From Bifidobacterium bifidum ATCC 29521 = JCM 1255 = DSM 20456 (lineage in GTDB: Bacteria > Actinomycetota > Actinomycetes > Actinomycetales > Bifidobacteriaceae), in assembly GCF_001025135.1 (NCBI RefSeq), contig NZ_AP012323.1, forward strand, positions 1,736,001-1,800,000: 64,000 nucleotides of DNA, given 5' to 3'. A model generated the notes under the pieces. It did not search any database. It was not told the origin of the DNA and worked only from the letters and a program-made list of their open reading frames with translations. The position numbers were made by a program, and so were the translations under genes. This document shows, piece by piece, positions 61,958-64,000 of the stretch. Every line of letters starts with the position of its first letter. Within the stretch, counting starts at the first letter, position 1.

Positions 61958-64000
61958 TCACACCTCACGGCGGCGACGGGCGTAGGCCACGGCGCCCAGG
62001 CCAGCGCACGTGGCGAGCGCGATGATGATCGCGAACACCTGCACGTCGGCGCCGGTCTTGGAGATGTCGTCACCCTTATGAGTGCCGCTCTGGGTTCCGT
62101 CGCCCTTGTTGTCACCGGGTGCCTGCGACTTGAGAGTCAGGCCCTTGATGGCGGCTTCAAGCGCGTCGGCCATCGCGTCGACCTTGCTCTGCTGGTCGAT
62201 GGTCAGTCCGCGCTTCACGGCCTTCTTGGCCGCCTCGAACTTCGCCACCGAGTCGGCGGTGTAGCCGCTCAGGTCCGAGGGGACCTTGGCGAGCAGGTCA
62301 TCGATCTTGCCGTAGTCAGCGGACTTGTAGGCAAGCTTGGCCTCGGCGGCTTCGAACGCCTCCTTGGCTTCGGTGAACTCGGCAATCCCGACTTCGCCTT
62401 CACCGGCGGCGGCCAGCTTCTTCAGCGCCTTGTAGGCGTCGGAGTAGGCCTTGTAGCTGGCGTCGGTGTAATAGCCCTTGTCGTTGTCCTTGAGCTTGAT
62501 GCCGTCCACGTAGTCCTTGACGCCGGTGGCGCGGGCATCCAGCTTGGCGACCGCAGCGTCGATGGCGGCGACGCGCTCGGCGAGCTCCTTGACGGTGCCG
62601 GACTTGTACAGCGTGTCGAGACCCTTGACGACCGGGTCGGAGGTGGTGTCGTCCTTCGCGGCGAGCAGCTTGGAGAGCGCCTCGTAGCTGGCCGTGGTGT
62701 ACTTGGACGAGTCGACCTTGCCGGCTTCGGCGACCTTCGCCTTGAGTTCGACGGTGGAGACCAGGGCCTCCTTCGCCGCCTTCATGGCGTCGATGTTCTG
62801 CTGGTTGAGGCCGGCATCCCCCTTGACCTTGTCGCTCTTCGCCTTGGCGATGGCGTCGGTCAGGGCCTTGTAGCTGTCGGTGGTGTACTCGCTGCCGTTA
62901 ACCTTTTCCATGTCGGCGATGGTCTCGTCGAGCACGGTGGTGTCGGGCGGCGTCGTGGTGCGCACCAGCGCGTTCTCGGCGGCGGTCAGCGCGGTCAGCG
63001 CGGCGGCCACCGAATCGGTGGTGCCGTTGACCAGCTTCGCCTTTGCGGCCTTGAGCGCGTCGGAGTACGCCTTCCACGAGTCGGCGGTGTAGTTCGCCTC
63101 CACGTAGTTGCTCTCGTGCGCGATCTGGGCCTTGAGGGCGGCGACGTTCACCAGCGCGGTCTTGGCGGTGGTGTACTCGGCGGTCTTGGTCTTGAACGTG
63201 GCCGGCTTGGTGCCGTCGGCGGCGATCAGGGTGTCGAGCGCCTCCTTAGCGGCCTTGAAAGCCGCGTAGGAGTTCGTGGTGTAGTCGGCCTCGTCGATCG
63301 TGGCGAAGCTGTCGACGGCGATCGTCGCGAGCTCACGCTGGTAGGTGGAGTCCTTCAGCGCGGCGAGAGCGTCATCGACGGCCTTCTTGAGGCTTGCGGC
63401 GTCTGCTGTGGACAGGTTGTTCGTGTCCTTCAGCGCTTCCTTGACCTCGTCGAGCGCGTCGGTGTACGCGGTGAACGTCACTGTCGTGTAGAAGTGGCCG
63501 TCGTTGGTGACGGCTGCATCCACGAGCTTGCGCAGCGCGGCGACCGCGGCAGCGTCGGCCTTGGTCTGCGCGGCGTCGATGGCGCTTTGCACGGCGCTGG
63601 CTGCGGCGTCGATCGAAGCCTTGCCGACCAGCGGGCTGCCGTACACCGCCTGGGCGGTGGCCTTGGCCTCGTCATACGCGGTCTTGGCGTTCGCGGTCCA
63701 GGCGGAAGTGTCGACGGTCGCGTCGATCTTCTCCTTGAGCGCCGCCTTGGCCGTGGTGATGTCGGCGTCGGTGTCGGCCGAGTCGAGCGTGATGAACTCG
63801 GAGATCTCGGGGATGGCGTCACCCCACGCGATCTTGACGCTGAGCAGCTGCTTGCCGTCCGGCACCTTGAACTCGTTGATCGCCTGTTCCAGCGTTCCGA
63901 ACGTCACCTCGGAGGTGGAGCGGGCGGCTGTACGAGCCGTCACACCGGAAGTGGTTCCGGTCGCCGCGTCGTACACCGTACCGGTGACGGTCGCGCCACT
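61958..64000 (-). CDS. FIVAR-repeat cell-wall-anchored surface protein, C-terminal part
   Basis: The minus-strand frame is open to the window edge, so the N-terminus is missing; about 680 residues are visible. A beta-rich piece at the edge with AWGDAIPEISEFITLDSADT is followed by about eight FIVAR-type three-helix repeats, each with a 'Y(T/S)xxSYxAL..AL..AK' core (for example SEYTTDSYKALTDAIAKAK, SSKYTTASYEALSKLL, KGYYTDASYKAYSDAYKALK). It ends with sorting signal ISKTG, a helix (VFAIIIALATCAGLGAVAYA) and RRRREV. FIVAR repeats are common at the C-terminus of bifidobacterial extracellular glycosidases. A catalytic domain upstream is therefore likely but cannot be seen. Confidence 0.88.
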   Translation of the reverse strand, partial: SGATVTGTVYDAATGTTSGVTARTAARSTSEVTFGTLEQAINEFKVPDGKQLLSVKIAWGDAIPEISEFITLDSADTDADITTAKAALKEKIDATVDTSAWTANAKTAYDEAKATAQAVYGSPLVGKASIDAAASAVQSAIDAAQTKADAAAVAALRKLVDAAVTNDGHFYTTVTFTAYTDALDEVKEALKDTNNLSTADAASLKKAVDDALAALKDSTYQRELATIAVDSFATIDEADYTTNSYAAFKAAKEALDTLIAADGTKPATFKTKTAEYTTAKTALVNVAALKAQIAHESNYVEANYTADSWKAYSDALKAAKAKLVNGTTDSVAAALTALTAAENALVRTTTPPDTTVLDETIADMEKVNGSEYTTDSYKALTDAIAKAKSDKVKGDAGLNQQNIDAMKAAKEALVSTVELKAKVAEAGKVDSSKYTTASYEALSKLLAAKDDTTSDPVVKGLDTLYKSGTVKELAERVAAIDAAVAKLDARATGVKDYVDGIKLKDNDKGYYTDASYKAYSDAYKALKKLAAAGEGEVGIAEFTEAKEAFEAAEAKLAYKSADYGKIDDLLAKVPSDLSGYTADSVAKFEAAKKAVKRGLTIDQQSKVDAMADALEAAIKGLTLKSQAPGDNKGDGTQSGTHKGDDISKTGADVQVFAIIIALATCAGLGAVAYARRRREV

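Overview
The window reads as a chromosomal segment of a Bifidobacterium, most likely B. bifidum. This is inferred from the high G+C content, the actinobacterial gene set (OpcA, a MshC-independent central metabolism, a SenX3-like kinase beside PhoU, DUF2530) and a large cell-wall-anchored GH89 alpha-N-acetylglucosaminidase with F5/8-type-C and FIVAR modules, a mucin-degrading enzyme known from that species. No rRNA, prophage, CRISPR array or intact insertion sequence was seen. Two tRNAs are present: Pro-CGG and Ser-TGA.

Layout. 1-4.75 kb: FtsX/MacB-type ABC exporter genes (a window-truncated permease, a decayed membrane gene, then a tight permease-permease-ATPase operon). 4.8-5.3 kb: remnant of azlD carrying a perfect 28-bp hairpin. 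5.4-8.8 kb: minus-strand group thyA-folA-LMW phosphatase-Gfo/Idh/MocA oxidoreductase. 9.3-13.1 kb: OsmC-like protein, tandem UspA, and two secreted peptidoglycan hydrolases (NlpC/P60 and CHAP). 13.3-19.2 kb: serC, DUF2530, a SenX3-like kinase lacking the H-box histidine, phoU, an MFS remnant, gpmA and an orphan UbiA/MenA prenyltransferase. 19.5-25.6 kb: lysS, tRNA-Pro, an MFS exporter, and a TPR-DUF4037/DUF4125 pair. 25.7-30.8 kb: a PspC-type envelope-stress locus with a divergent kinase/regulator pair. 30.9-36.7 kb: gnd convergent with zwf-opcA-pgl, the whole oxidative pentose phosphate branch. 37-51.3 kb: an orphan HTH protein, a small unknown gene, the GH89 enzyme, tRNA-Ser, serS and a surface nuclease/5'-nucleotidase. 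51.6-55.9 kb: a diacylglycerol-kinase-like protein and a PTS EIIBCA-antiterminator operon with a readable attenuator. 56.4-57.8 kb: two head-to-head gene remnants. 58.4-64 kb: pgm, an RclA-like flavoprotein with a structured leader, and a FIVAR-repeat surface protein running off the window.

The genes work together in host-glycan foraging: surface hydrolase and nuclease, PTS glucoside/glucose uptake under antitermination, Pgm, Gpm and the zwf-pgl-gnd branch. Envelope maintenance genes and redox defence genes are interspersed.

The most unusual property is the density of long, near-perfect intergenic palindromes. At least six sequence families can be recognised, several present in two or more copies, some nested like REPIN elements. 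A second general property is that many housekeeping genes lack a Shine-Dalgarno sequence and carry a TAnnnT -10 box 7-8 nt before the ATG, which predicts leaderless mRNAs.
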